64,000 nt of DNA from Iris pallida (lineage: Eukaryota; Streptophyta; Magnoliopsida; Asparagales; Iridaceae): the NCBI GenBank assembly GCA_029216955.1, contig JANAVB010012138.1:1-64000 (forward strand), written 5' to 3'. Numbering within the stretch: the first letter of the stretch is position 1; every line of letters begins with the position of its first letter. A program made the position numbers and the translations under genes. Positions 1-11,299 of this stretch are shown here, piece after piece. The notes beneath the pieces were generated by a model. That model was not told the origin of the DNA. It saw nothing but the letters and a program-made list of their open reading frames with translations, and searched no databases.

Positions 1-678
1 ATGATCGCTTTGGCAAAACTTGGACTTTTCCAAGTGACTTACAACTTCTTGCACTTTAAACTTCTAGCTGGATCGTACCGAGCAACTTGGACGGTTGGAA
101 AGTTTGAATGCTAAGTGGATGGAAGGTAAGGCTCTTGAATATATAGGCTATGTAAGAGAAGAAGAAGAGAAGATTGGATGGTTTCAAATGAGAGAAACCA
201 AGGCCTATTTACAGGGTTTGGGGTAGGCAAAATTCGGTATAAATAATTCAAATTTTTGGCCGTTGGGCAACTAGCAGTGATCAAGACCTAAAAATTAGCA
301 TCCTGAATTTTAGAGGACCGAGTTCGACCCGAACTCTGTGTGAGGCAGAGTTCGGCCCGAACTCTATCTTCTATGGACAGAATGTTCTTTGTGGGCTTTG
401 GATGAATGGGTTGATTTGGATTTGGGCTAAGTAAACCTATAAAGATATGGCTAGCCCAAAGTTCTCAATATGACCCAACGTACATCATCCTATACTCAAG
501 AATAATAAAAAATACAGACTCCAGTATACACAAAATAGTAAAACTCCAAGCAGCTGTGATCTTGATCCAATGAGCTGAGTAAATTGATTTCGAGCTCGAT
601 GTGTCAAATTGGACTATGACAAATAATGTTTTATTAATTTTCAAGATTAGGTTGACTGTAATCCGGCTTGGGTCAACA
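1..678 (-). mobile_element. Partial LTR of a SIRE/Maximus-type Ty1-copia element (SIRE-C)
   Basis: This stretch aligns base by base with the two SIRE-A LTRs (21310-21974 and 40911-41603), including the near-palindrome AGAGTTCGGCCCGAACTCT at 347-365 and the terminal GGTCAACA at 671-678. Read on the minus strand the LTR starts with TGTTGACC at 678. About 284 bp of its other end lie outside the window. No polypurine tract follows at 679; the next bases are gypsy integrase sequence. It is therefore either a solo LTR or the 5' LTR of an element lying to the left. The TATA motif that is intact in SIRE-A (TATAAATA) is altered here (CCTATTTACAGGG near 206-218), so this copy is probably a weak promoter. 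Confidence 0.85.
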
Positions 679-702
679 AATCATTCATGACAACAGTCCG
701 CA
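679..702 (+). pseudogene. Integrase core fragment of gypsy element G1, upstream side of the CACTA-1 insertion
   Basis: The 24 bases in frame encode IIHDNSPQ, the segment around the second catalytic Asp of a Ty3-gypsy integrase core. The reading frame resumes after CACTA-1 at 8118. The rest of the integrase and the other pol domains lie left of the window or were lost when SIRE-C inserted. The assignment rests on frame continuity across the CACTA target duplication GCA (700-702 and 8118-8120). Confidence 0.7.
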
Positions 703-1078
703 CACTACACCAAAATGACAATTTTGGAACACTATGCATTTTTCAATTTGGAACGCTTATTAGGCATACCTAGGTGCTGAAACGGAATGAAAGTGTTCCA
801 GATTAGAAAAATGTTCCTAATATAAATAATTTTAATTTTGTTTGAAATCATTTATTTAGGTACACTTTTATAATGTTCCAAATATGTTTCAAATTAAGAA
901 TTTTATAATATGCCTCTTGTGTTTAGAAGGAAAGTGTTCCAATAAAAAAACCATTTTTTTCCACTGATGTCCTCTTTTTCCTCCACAAAACCCTCCTTCC
1001 CCCAAGATATTAGGTACTTTTTTTTCTCCCTCTGTATCAGTTCTTTCAATCTATTTCTCCATCTCCACCGTTGGATCC

Positions 1079-1359
1079 ATGGCCGCCAGAACACCACCAC
1101 CGTCGTCGTCTGCGTTCGAAGACAACCTGAAGGGCTTCATCCTCGCGGTCGCCTCCAGCGCCTTCATCAACGCCAGCTTCATCCTCAAGAAGAATGGCCT
1201 CAAGCGCGTCGGCGCCAACGGCGCATGCGCAGGTCAGCCAGACAGCAACCCTAACACCAAAAAGAAACCCTAACCCTAGTTTTTTTCCTCCTCCTCATTT
1301 AAGAGCGGGTGGGTATGGGTATCTGATGGAGCCACTATGGTGGGTCGAAATGGTCACCA
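1079..1359 (+). pseudogene. Captured NIPA-type magnesium transporter fragment (two exons)
   Basis: Exon 1 (1079-1232) starts at ATG and encodes an N-terminus with FEDNLKGFILAV, then ASFILKKNGLKRV, the first transmembrane segment and basic loop of plant NIPA-family Mg2+ transporters. It ends at a GT donor in phase 1. Exon 2 (about 1306-1359) encodes AGGYGYLMEPLWWVEMVT, the next conserved NIPA segment, and ends in phase 1 at GTAAGC, where a Met codon would normally be completed. The intron between them is about 73 bp. NIPA proteins normally have about nine membrane helices and over 300 residues; nothing after the second exon is recognisable, so this is a fragment. Its location inside CACTA-1 indicates transposon gene capture. 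Third positions are strikingly G/C rich compared with the AT-rich surroundings. Confidence 0.82.
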
Positions 1360-4300
1360 GTAAGCAATTATTTACTGGTGTTATTTCAGTGCCCAGACAT
1401 ATGAATTGCTGCATTTATTTATTCTCATATAGTGTCTTATTAACATATTGAACTATAGAAATAGTTTTTTTCATCATTTGAATGAAACTATTGTTAGTCC
1501 CGAGGCGTAGATATAGATGGAAAACAGGAGTTCAGCGAGCCTACACAATAGGTGCCACAAATGAGGAGTTTAGCAAGCCTACACAGTAGGTGCCACAAAT
1601 TGCACATGTTAGAACTCAAATCTGGTTGCTGCTCTTAGGAGGCCTTGGCTTAGCAGGTTCACTAGATACATGGGTTAGTTTTCTGAATTATAGTGGTTTG
1701 ATGTGTGATCTAAGTAGAATTGTGATACAAGTTTCAATGTGATAGCATTAGCAAATTGCTTACCCTTTTTATTGTGCGACAAGTTAATGCAATTGTATGG
1801 TAGCATATCATTGTTAGGTTATCTTTTTACATGAATTCTTAGGGATCTGGCATGGTTTGAACTTTAGCTAAAGAAAAGAAGTTTATTATTGCTTGAGAGT
1901 TTCAGTAGGTTATATTGCTCAAGGATTTTAGTAAGTTATATTCCATGTTGCATGATTACGTACACAGATACGAATAAGGCCACGATACAGTTATGGGATA
2001 TACGAGCATTTTCAAATAGGTACATCGCAATCACCTATGTTGCATGAATATAGATACACATGCGGTTACAGACACGATACGGATACGAGCACCACTTTTC
2101 TGTGTCTGTGAAACATAGGTTATATTTTTTTCTTAATGTCCTCGACCATGGTAGGTATTCTAGTCTTCTTAAGCCTGCCTTATTGGGTTTATGCCCCGAT
2201 TTGAACATTTCACACATGATGAATTTGATTTTCAACATTTACGGGCGGAAAGTTATCATTATGGATGTTGCATATAAATTAATACTAATAGAATGGAGCA
2301 AAATGGAAGAGAAAATGAGGCTTAGACCTTTATAAAGGAGGTCTAGATTAGAATACTATATTTTTAGAGGCCATCATGTTTCTTTGCTTTTAAACATTAT
2401 TATTCTCGGTGATAGAATACTAGTAAATGTTACCTTTCTTTGTTTTTGATTTTTTTCCTTCATTATGTTTGATTTGCTAGTTTGCCTTTATGTCCATTTG
2501 GCTATCATCATTATCATTGATGTAACTTGGTGTTTTTGTGGACTGTGAATCAGAGTGTTCAATCATATGATACTTGTCCATTTGGCTATCATCTTTATTT
2601 CTTATGTGCAAGTCCTCTCAAATTCTTTATACATTCCGAAGAAGCCCTCACAAATTCTTTTATTACAACATTGTGTTTTTGTGGACTGTGAAGCAGAGTG
2701 TTCAATCATATGACTAGAAATAGGAACATTCAGAATCGAGATAGGACTTATATATATTAAAGTGCAATAAAAATAAAGATTCCATCTAGCTCTATAAAGC
2801 CTATAACTGTTATGATAATGACATGTTGTGTGCCAGTGTTGTATTCGCACTGCAGTACCTTACAGATTACATTGTACAACCATGTGGGTGTATCATGTGG
2901 GAGGAATGTCAAAATTGATATTATTACATCAATCTGAGTTTCCCTATGTGGATATAAGAGAAGGGGACCAAGGATACGTTTGTGTATTAATGCAGAAATG
3001 AAGATTATGTTTAGGGAGGATCAGTGAGTGTGTAGAATACTGCATTCATGTGTGGGTTGTAGACAGTGTGTTCATGTGGCAGGTAGAAAATAAACGTCTT
3101 TTGCTCAGATGGTATATAACCTAAAAGTTGGATTCTGTGATCATTTATATTGGCAACATAGCCAAAATATGAATAAAAGAAGACCCAAATTTACAAATTT
3201 TTGGATTATCAATTTATCATAAAGAGTACAAATAGACAGATAGAAAAAAAAAGCTTCTTTTGCTCGGATGGCATATAACTTTGTTAAGGCAATCCTAGAA
3301 AAATATGAAAGCATGATTAAGACTACAAGGTTTAATTGTACTACCAGTAAACCCACTCTATCCTCTCTTGCATCCTTTACATATACACACTCAAAAAAAA
3401 TGACGGCACTCTCAGTTCACTGGTTGTGTCACGCTCAAATAACTATTTCCACATAATCTTACACATCAGACCAGTATCCTTTGTTCTCAAGGCACTATAC
3501 AACACTATTATTCACCCAAAGAGCCTAACATCTCAAACTTTACAGCGCCGAGCCTTTGGAGAAGATGTCTCTTTATGCTGAGAGAGGCCTCTCTAAGTAA
3601 TAAATGACTTAATTGTGGTTGTACCTGCACAGGCGCTATACTGTCTTCCAATATTGCCAAAATATTTAGATACCAAGTAGTATGCAATTTGCTATGAGAT
3701 CATGCTTAGCATAATGACAAACACTATAAGGTCTTCTATTTATTTCTTAATGGAGGGATGTGTGCAGTCTAATAATAGTGTACAAGTGCAGTTTTGATAT
3801 CTGCAGGATCTGCAATAAAATGCAGAGGAGGAAATGCTGAAGGGTGTGATAGTAAGTGCAGTTAATTGCCTTGCATTGCAGTACAGTTTTTACTATAGTA
3901 GACTGAGGGTTGTGAGAGGGGGGGGGTTGTTGCAACCTAGATTATAGAAGTAAGTGTTCTATAATGAGTTTTTATCTATCCATAACTATGCCATGTGTTG
4001 GTGCAGGTAGTGCCACTTGTATTTTACTCCAAAGACGAGGATACTTTTTGACTAATATACATGCATTAGTGTATTCAACGAGAAGGACTATCAAAAGTAA
4101 ATAACTTTAATATATCAAATCTAAAGTAGATTCATTGGTGTATTCCATGTTGTCTGAGTGTTATGTTAACTTCTTCTTTTTACCTAGGATCTGATTGATA
4201 CAAGTGGAATTTCTAGGAAGACAATGGTTTCATTTCATCTTCTTCCTTCAAAATCATGGTTTTATTTCATCTTCTTCCTTCCAAAAGATTGGATGATAAA

Positions 4301-6070
4301 GATGATTCAATTTTTTGTATTCCTATTTACCTTACCATCTTCACCATAATATACTATTATGGTAGAAGACCAGCTAACTGAATAGGCTGCTTGTGTGTCA
4401 TAATAAAAGTTTTATGGTAAATATGAGACAATGTAAACTGTTAATTGAACCAAAGGATGAGATAATGTAAGGAATTTTACAATCAAGTATTAAGTTCCAA
4501 TCATGACAGAATACAAATGATGAGACAATGTAAGGAATTTTGCACCAAAGAGGCACTGAGAACTTTTTCTAATTTGTGTTTCTTATAAACTTAATGAAGC
4601 ATATGTTTTAAGTTTCTCTTTGTTTATTAATTTGAACAATTTATATGCATGATCATCTCCTTCCACTAAAATAATCATTTTAGGTGTCACTTGGGCATGT
4701 TCATGAGCCGTTTCAGCAGATAATATAATCTAGAAGATACATGGGACTGGAAGAACATTATCCTAACCTGTATATGCTTTAACAAATACTGTTACAGTTT
4801 TTGCAAAATTCACTTGTTGTCATCATGCCTAGAGAGGGGTTCTTTTACATAAATTTGTTCCAGTTTTTTGGTAACTAGTGTTTCCCAGGTTTTCTGGCAC
4901 TCTCACAGTAAATATGTAATCACTTAAACTAGGACTGGAAATAAAAACAAACATCTTGTGAACTTGAGTCTGCTTGGTTTTGTAAAACTAAAAGCTCACA
5001 AACTATGCAATCTACCATACATTTGCTCGTTGAGCAAATTCACTCTCAGAACAACCTACAGCAAACATGCAACACCACCTGTAGAAGAACTTCATCCATT
5101 CCAAAACAATTCACAAACTGCATTAAATTTCCATAACACTTGAAGCAAAAGAAGCCCAACTTGATATCCAACTGCAGTTTAGACTAATATAATATATAAA
5201 AGTGTAGAAATATTAGCAAAGATACTTGACACAAGTTCAAACAAACATTCACAGGATAATCTAACAGTAATTTGGTCTCTCTTATATCAACTACTAGATA
5301 CATATATTAGTCTGAAAGCGTATCCTTTGATTACACAGTTCCCATCTTCTGTTACAATGATATGCATTAAGGAATTTGGCTTCGTATTATAACATATAAA
5401 ATGTGTATATTTGCATCATGATTGTCGAGTCTAAAGAACCTTTTGCTTATGTACTAACTATTAATCCATCCCCTCGATTCAGTGAAAGAGAATGACTCAG
5501 CCAATATGCGGTGACTATGGTTTGCTCAAAAGAAGGTACTTACTCTTACCAGGTTAGTATTGGAAAGCTTTATTTTCTAGCACGTATCCTATCTGCTTGA
5601 TTTATTAAGTTGTTGTTTCTTTCATTTTATGAATTTCAGGGTCTCCAGAGCATGAGAAGAAGTTCAGCCATTCCGGTCGCCTATGTCCATAGGAGATCTC
5701 TACAAGCAAAAAGGATGGCACTTTTGTCTAGTAAAGTTTTGGAGTTGTATGTTAGCTCATGAAGGGAGGCAGTTCTTGTTGCTTAAAATGCACTTGGTTA
5801 AGTTCCAGTTGCCATACCTGTAGGTACTGTTTGTTTGCTCTATTATGTTCAAGTTTTTTTAAATTATGATTTGAGGAATAAATGCATATATGGTGTTGTT
5901 ACCAGGACACTGCCTTTTCTACTCCTAATAACCATGGATTGAAGCTGGCTTTTACAACACAAGCTTGAGATGGCTCTCTGTATGTATCTAAATTTACCTC
6001 TGGTGGATATAACCATCTCAACATCAAACATATAATATGGTCTATTTGTTTCTTTCATGTAAAATGCATG
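1360..6070. other. CACTA-1 interior, non-coding, small duplications only
   Basis: This AT-rich stretch has no convincing coding potential. Visible structure: a roughly 46-bp direct duplication near 1527-1600 (AGCCTACACARTAGGTGCC units), a repeated phrase GTGTTTTTGTGGACTGTGAA near 2530 and 2672, a 36-bp duplication around 4225-4290 (TTTCATCTTCTTCCTTC), and a G9 run near 3919. Some pieces (5480-5760) resemble spliced genic DNA, with TTTCAG acceptors, but I recognise no protein in them. Confidence 0.5.
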
Positions 6071-6071
6071 G

Positions 6072-6160
6072 TTTAAAGTATCGGCCGATACCGATCCGAT
6101 ACGGCTGATACCAATCTGATACGGCTGATACCGATCCGATACGGCCGATACCGATTGGAA
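6072..6160 (+). repeat. GATACCGATCCGATACGGC short tandem repeat
   Basis: Four imperfect copies of a roughly 21-bp unit (GATACCGATCCGATACGGCY) lie head to tail inside CACTA-1. Units differ by one to three substitutions. GC content is much higher than in the surroundings. Confidence 0.8.
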
Positions 6161-6536
6161 TGTGACGAACATTACTTTGATGCTTCTTTCTTGACGGTTG
6201 ACGGCATCGAACTAAATAGTAAGTATCCTTCAGCATATTCATTTACAAAGCTATTTTCTTTGTGATACCTCCTCAGTCAGAAACAATCCTTTTTCCAGTT
6301 TCCATATGTATTCTTTGTATAGGAAGAAATCAAAGATTGATATTTGATGAACATCCTCGTCATGGGATTTTATCAAAATGTATCCAGAGGTATGTAATGT
6401 TTCTAAAATAATATATTTAGCATAAGATTCATTTACAAAGAATATGGCTTTACCTTTTTTTTATTTACTTTAGTGGACAGTTTCTAAAATCTTGGTTTTT
6501 TATAGGACCTTCTTCAAGACTGATTGCTATTGTATG

Positions 6537-6538
<2 letters not shown>

Positions 6539-6607
<69 letters not shown>
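6539..6607. repeat. (TA)n microsatellite
   Basis: About 34 uninterrupted TA units, followed by an A13 run and a second short TA tract up to 6641. It lies inside CACTA-1 and is not coding. Confidence 0.95.
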
Positions 6608-6610
<3 letters not shown>

Positions 6611-7333
6611 ACCAAAAAAAAAAAAATATATATATATATATGATACATTGATACAATACACAAGAAAATTAATACACTATTAGACGATCTACCTTCACCT
6701 GGCTTTTCTATGACACATCTTTTGATAATTAAATTTCAAGGATATGTATTAACCTTCAAAACTTCTAGATTTTCCTTGCTTCTAAAGATAATGGTGGCAT
6801 ATAGTGTAGAGCTGGAATGAGAGGATAATATTAGTAAAGAGAGTTAAATATACAGTCTCTTATTCTCCAATGTGGGACTAAATGCAAATATTGATTTGAT
6901 TGATTGATTGTATATAAGTTCATTGGACTTGGACTTGTACAGAGATTTTGATTTTGACTTTAGACTAGAAGCAAGTTTAAATGTAGTGTTTAGAAATTTA
7001 TATGCAGTACACGTCAATATTGGTATGATTCAGTTTTAGAAATTTAATTTCCAATTGTGTACTTGTTTGGATCCGGATAAGGGTATAACTTTAACATACC
7101 ATTTTTTGGTTCATTGTTTTGAGTTGTTTGTTTGGTTCATTGTCTTGAGTTGTTTGTTTGCACCGAGACTGAATTATACAGTCTCTTATTCTCCAATTTC
7201 TTGAACATAGTAGATTTTGGTTATCTTAGTCTCTTATTCTTCAAATTTTTTGATTTTAACTTAAAACATGTTTCATAATGTTGTATGCAGGTGCTGCTAT
7301 TTGTCGTCATCCAAATCTCCATCTTTCAGTTGG

Positions 7334-7515
7334 AGAATAACTCTTGGGATCATCTTTTAGAGAACTAAAATTTGTAAACATATTATCTTTTGCGACTGAG
7401 CTACATTTTATTATTTGTAACTTTTGGGATCATCTTAGAGAACAAAAATTTGTAAACGAATTATCTTTTGTGATTGAGCTACATTTTATTATTTGTAACT
7501 TTTGGGATAATCTTT
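7334..7515 (+). repeat. Two-copy tandem duplication (about 82-bp unit)
   Basis: The phrase GGGATCATCTT(TT)AGAGAAC ... GAGCTACATTTTATTATTTG occurs twice head to tail with a few substitutions, followed by a third partial GGGATAATCTTTT. It lies in the right third of CACTA-1. Confidence 0.8.
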
Positions 7516-7759
7516 TAATGACATTTTATAACAATTAATATTTGAAATATGTTATTAGTTGTTTTGTATTAAGTTGACAGCTTTGATTAATTTAGTGGAT
7601 CTTTTGGATGTTGATTCAGGAAATGTGTGGAATGCACCATTTATTGTGTTTTAATGGTAATTTCATGAATCATCGTATTTGTGGTTTAAACTAAAAATTT
7701 TCTGTGAAATTAAAATTTAAAAAATGCACATGAACGCTAATAAAGCGTTTCAAACTAGC

Positions 7760-8117
7760 TACATGTATATTATAAAAAGTGCTACAAATTACATTTAGGA
7801 ACGAACATAAAACGTTTCAAATTGATAGTTAGAAACAATTCAAACGTGTTCCAAAAAATACTTGAGAAATACATTATATGTGTATCAAATCTAATTTTAG
7901 GAACATTTCAAAGTCGTTCCAAAATTATTTTAGGAACACATTATATTTGTTCAAAATCTAATTTAGGAACGTTTGATAACCGTTTCAAACAAAATTTAGG
8001 AACGTTTTATAACCGTTCCAATAATTTTAATGCCACTTTTAGGAACGGTTTTCTAATGTTCCTAAAAATATTAGGTACATAATAAAAGTGTTCCTAAGTG
8101 CCCGTTTTGGTGTAGTG
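7760..8117. repeat. Right subterminal repeats and terminus of CACTA-1
   Basis: More than ten copies of TTAGGAAC / GTTCC / CGTTTCAAA in both orientations are packed into 340 bp, ending with the inverted terminus GTTTTGGTGTAGTG at 8104-8117. Such arrays are where CACTA transposases bind. Confidence 0.85.
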
Positions 8118-8644
8118 GCAGTTAGCAAGCCATGCCTTCTATCGATTCTGAGACAAGAACCGAATTCAGAATGTGGCTTCAACGGCCTACAATCCGTCAG
8201 CTAATGGTCTGGCCGAAGCCTTTAACAAGACCATAATCAAGCTTCTCAAGAAGTTCGTGTTTTCAAATAAGTGCGGCTAGAATAAAAAGTTGGGCGAATG
8301 CTTATGGGCATACCGCACTACGAGTCGAACGGCTACGGGAAATACACCATTTTCTCTCGTGTACGGGAGCGAGGCAGTTCTCCCATTGGAGACTCAGATC
8401 CTCTCACTTCGTGTGGCCCTTACTTACCGGTTAACGTCGGATGATAACTACCGTCGACGGTTACAAGAATTGGAAGCGTTAGACGAGAAGCGCTTGCAAG
8501 CTCAACAAAGCATCGAGATCTATCAAGCACGCATCTCTGGAGCCTTTAACAAGAAGGTCAAACTGAGAATATTCCAAGTAGGCGACCTCGTCTTGGCAGT
8601 TCACAGGCCGATGGTTATGCTTCACAAATCTGTCGGCAAGTTCC
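8118..8644 (+). pseudogene. Ty3-gypsy integrase (G1), core to C-terminal domain
   Basis: The frame holds the third catalytic Glu region (SANGLAEAFNKTI), then WAYRTTSRTATGNTPFSLVYGSEAVLPLE and ELEALDEKRLQAQQ, ending at FQVGDLVLAVHRP and VGKF. The YGSEAVLPLE and GDLVL blocks suit the Tat/Ogre branch of gypsy elements. In-frame stops are present (TGA near 8150; TAG at about 8278). The enzyme would have joined element cDNA to chromosomal DNA; here it is dead. The frame is cut at 8644 by the solo LTR and resumes at 10141. Lineage within gypsy is inferred from motif wording only. Confidence 0.85.
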
Positions 8645-8934
8645 TGTTAGCCTAATGATTATGTCTTGTTTTTGAATATGGCTAATCAATTAAGTTTAAC
8701 ATAATAACATTACTAATATTCATGTAATCACTATCATGTTGCTACTTAAACTTAGCATTGTCCTAATATTAGCATTGTCCCAAATATTCTATATTATATT
8801 GCTATGCTTGTATCATGTTGTTTTGTTTGCCTAACATGTATTTGTAGACATGTTGTAAGCATGAACAAACATAATCAAACCAGGACATATATAATGGGCC
8901 TAAGACGGCGTTATACAAGAAGATTTCTCTGAAC

Positions 8935-9050
8935 CGCCTAACGACCTATCTGGGGCCTCGTATCGGGGGTTCCGCTGCCCGGTCAGCGGACAAGGGTCGA
9001 GGGGGCCGCGCCCCCCGTCAGTGGTTCGGGGGCGAAGCCCCTGAAAGGTA
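8935..9050 (+). repeat. GC-rich double hairpin in the solo LTR
   Basis: Within an otherwise AT-rich LTR, GGGGGC-CGC-GCCCCC (9001-9015) and GGGGC-GAA-GCCCC (9029-9041) form two compact GC hairpins, preceded by CCGCTGCCCGGTCAGCGG. They lie upstream of the TATA-like box, in the inferred U3. Confidence 0.7.
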
Positions 9051-9962
9051 TTCAGATTTCCAGATCTGTTTATCCTTGGACGATTGTCGTCAGTGAAAAA
9101 GGCGTCTTCAAGTCTGCTCAAATATTTGAAGAAAGGCATCATCAAAGGGCACTTGGTTTTCCTATTTTATTAGTGTAATTTTTTATATTTATTGAGTCTA
9201 GGAATACGATGTACACTGCATCATACTGGCAAATAGGCTACCCAAGAAACATTTTCAAAATACCCTTTCATTTTGAAAACTAGTCCACTTATAAAAGCCC
9301 AAAACTACTTTCTAACTGTTTGACTTTTAAAAAAGCCCAAAAACCAATTTGCAAAAACCCGGACAGAAATCCAACAGAACTCGGCCAGAGTTCAGCCCAA
9401 GTTTGGCCAGAGTTTGATTAGTGAACGTTGTTTTTTGAACTTGGTCTTCCTGCAGTTACGGATCCCAACGAGATTTTCTCATAGAGTTCTGCCCGAATTC
9501 TGCCCAAATTCTGTCAGAATTCTGCCTTTGGAAAAACCATAAATAGAGAAGGATATCGATTATTTCAATTCACTCATACACCAATTCACTTTCATATCTC
9601 TTCTCTATAAGCCTACTACTTCTTCCAAAGTATTCTGAACTTTCATTTTCAAATCCTAAGCCAGTTACAATCCTCTAGTCGATTTGCCAGTGTGGTACGG
9701 TCTAGAAGTTTCAGAGCTATTATAATCAAAGGCTTTATTGAAGAAAGACTCTTCACAATTGAAGTTGGTCGAGTACTTCGGATCAAAGCTCGCGTTGTAA
9801 AAGTTGCAAGAACTTCGGATGAAAACTTGTGGTGATTTTCCATAGTGGATTCAACTGGAAGCTAGAGTTCTTTCGACTGGACTAGTCCTCACAAGAGGGA
9901 AACCATTATACATCCTTGTGTTTGCGTTTTCTCTCTACTCTCTACTTTTCATTTACATATCT

Positions 9963-9964
<2 letters not shown>

Positions 9965-10031
<67 letters not shown>
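9965..10031. repeat. (TA)n microsatellite in the solo LTR
   Basis: About 33 TA units, downstream of the TATA-like box and so probably in R/U5 of the solo LTR. Confidence 0.95.
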
Positions 10032-10034
<3 letters not shown>

Positions 10035-10140
10035 GTGATCTTGTTACTAACACTTTTAATAGTTAATTTTTGCTGCCTACTCTATTCACCCCCCTCTAGA
10101 GTATTGTGCTTTACAACTCGTTCCTACATTCGGTCCTACA

Positions 10141-10276
10141 GTTCCAACCCAAGTGGGAGGGCCTATTTGTCATCGAGACCGTATTCTCCAACGGTGCGTA
10201 CCGTCTCGCAAAACAAAATGGAGACTAGCTCATAATGCCCGTCAACGACAAGTTCCTCAAAAAAAATTATGTCTAA
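10141..10276 (+). pseudogene. Integrase C-terminal end of G1
   Basis: This continues the frame broken at 8644: FQPKWEGLFVIE, then NGAYRL and NDKFLKKNY, the usual gypsy pol tail (PKWEGPFVI ... GKFLKKYY). An in-frame TAG lies at 10226-10228 and the terminal stop TAA at 10274-10276. The natural length and end of the domain are preserved; only the stop and the upstream insertions disable it. Confidence 0.85.
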
Positions 10277-11287
10277 ACGACATCTTCCAACTATCTCTCA
10301 GATTGTGAGTTATGTACACTCTGGTACCGCTGAACTTACACTCTGACCCCAAATTTCCTAGATTGTTGAGTTAGGTACCCTCAGGTACCGCTGAACTTAC
10401 TTTTAGACCGCTCCGAGTGGATTCATATCGCATCTTCTGGGCAGCAAGTCATGTATGATCATACCACTGAACTTCCACACTAAATGCTTTCTCCCAACGG
10501 AGTTTGCCTCAAAATCTATTACTCGCACCACCAGTGCAAAAAAAAGGTAATAGGCCCACAAAATTCTCCTGGGAAAAACAACTACATCCATATTACCTCT
10601 GAGTTGTTTTTCCGTCCATCACAAATAAACCACCCAATTCATAGAACTTCCACGTTGATAGCACCTCTGAGTTGTTCTGTGTATCCACATTAGGCCCACT
10701 CCTACCACGTCCTCGTTACCTCTGAGTTGAAAGGCTCTACTTTAGACCCATATTTACCACGTCCTTATTACCTCTGAGTAAATATGTTGATTTTTTCTCT
10801 ACTTATTATCCGTACTCGCACCGCCAGTACACAAAAAGGATAATAGGTCCACAAATGTCCTTTGTTGACCACAAATGCTGTATTAGGTCCTCTAGTACAT
10901 GCACCCCTTCTTCACAATCATATGCTTCTGGAACCCAGTTGTTCCGTGGCATTCATTACCTGTTACATAGAACTTCCACGTCCATATTACCTCTGAGTTG
11001 TTCTATGTATCCTCATTTGAGTCCACTACCACCACGTCCTCATTATATCAACCCCATATTTACCATGTTCTCATCACCTCTGAGTAAATATGATGGTTCC
11101 CTCTCTCAACCTATTATCCGTACCTAAAACCAAGGTACGCCAAGGATGATAAGTCCACATAAAATCTCCAGTGGAAGTACCCAAACCTATCATATCTATG
11201 CTACCTCTGATAGGATTGCCACACCTAAACAGCTCTACTTTCTATGGTTCTTATTCAAAGTATTCCAAATTTATAATCTGAAAACTT
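10277..11287 (+). other. Non-coding 3' region of G1 with degenerate repeats
   Basis: Between the pol stop and the polypurine tract lies 1.0 kb without coding signal. It is built of degenerate repeats: a roughly 72-bp duplication (GGTACCGCTGAACTTAC near 10322 and 10394) and a unit of about 290 bp starting ACTCGCACCRCCAGT near 10523 and 10813, with a weaker third copy near 11105. TTACCTCTGAGTTG recurs throughout. Long repetitive 3' regions are common in Tat-type elements. Confidence 0.65.
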
Positions 11288-11299
11288 TGAAGGGGGTCT
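11288..11299 (+). promoter_or_regulatory. Polypurine tract of G1
   Basis: TTGAAGGGGGTCT directly precedes the TGTAGAAGC start of the 3' LTR; this is the expected plus-strand priming site. Confidence 0.75.

Larger units (their letters stand above)
703..8117. mobile_element. CACTA-1: non-autonomous CACTA (En/Spm) transposon carrying NIPA exons
   Basis: The left end CACTACACCAAAAT (703-716) is mirrored by the right end ATTTTGG/GTTTTGGTGTAGTG, finishing at 8117; the terminal inverted repeat is about 13-14 bp. A perfect 3-bp target duplication GCA flanks it (700-702, 8118-8120), as expected of CACTA elements. Subterminal regions (720-960 and 7795-8100) are full of GGAAC/GTTCC motifs in both orientations, the usual transposase-binding architecture. 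No TNP2-like transposase ORF is visible in 7.4 kb, so it must be mobilised in trans. It inserted into the integrase of gypsy element G1. A related terminus occurs at 53116 inside CACTA-2. Confidence 0.92.
8645..10140 (+). mobile_element. Solo LTR of a SIRE/Maximus-type copia element (SIRE-D)
   Basis: The 1496-bp unit begins TGTTAGCC and ends GGTCCTACA, with a perfect 5-bp target duplication GTTCC (8640-8644 and 10141-10145). Removing it restores an open integrase frame in G1. Its 3' part, CTATTCACCCCCCTCTAGAG at 10082-10101, matches the terminal region of the SIRE-A LTR read on the minus strand. It has a TATA-like CATAAATA near 9538, repeated GAGTTCGGCC/GAATTCTGCC motifs at 9380-9525, a GC-rich hairpin block at 8935-9050 and a (TA)n tract at 9965-10031. 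No internal region remains, so LTR-LTR recombination probably removed it. Confidence 0.9.

Noticed and set aside
6492..6683. Open frames over TA repeats (also at 9918-10235, 36924-37166 and 50005-50304)
   Set aside because: Poly Ile-Tyr translations of TA microsatellites, not genes.
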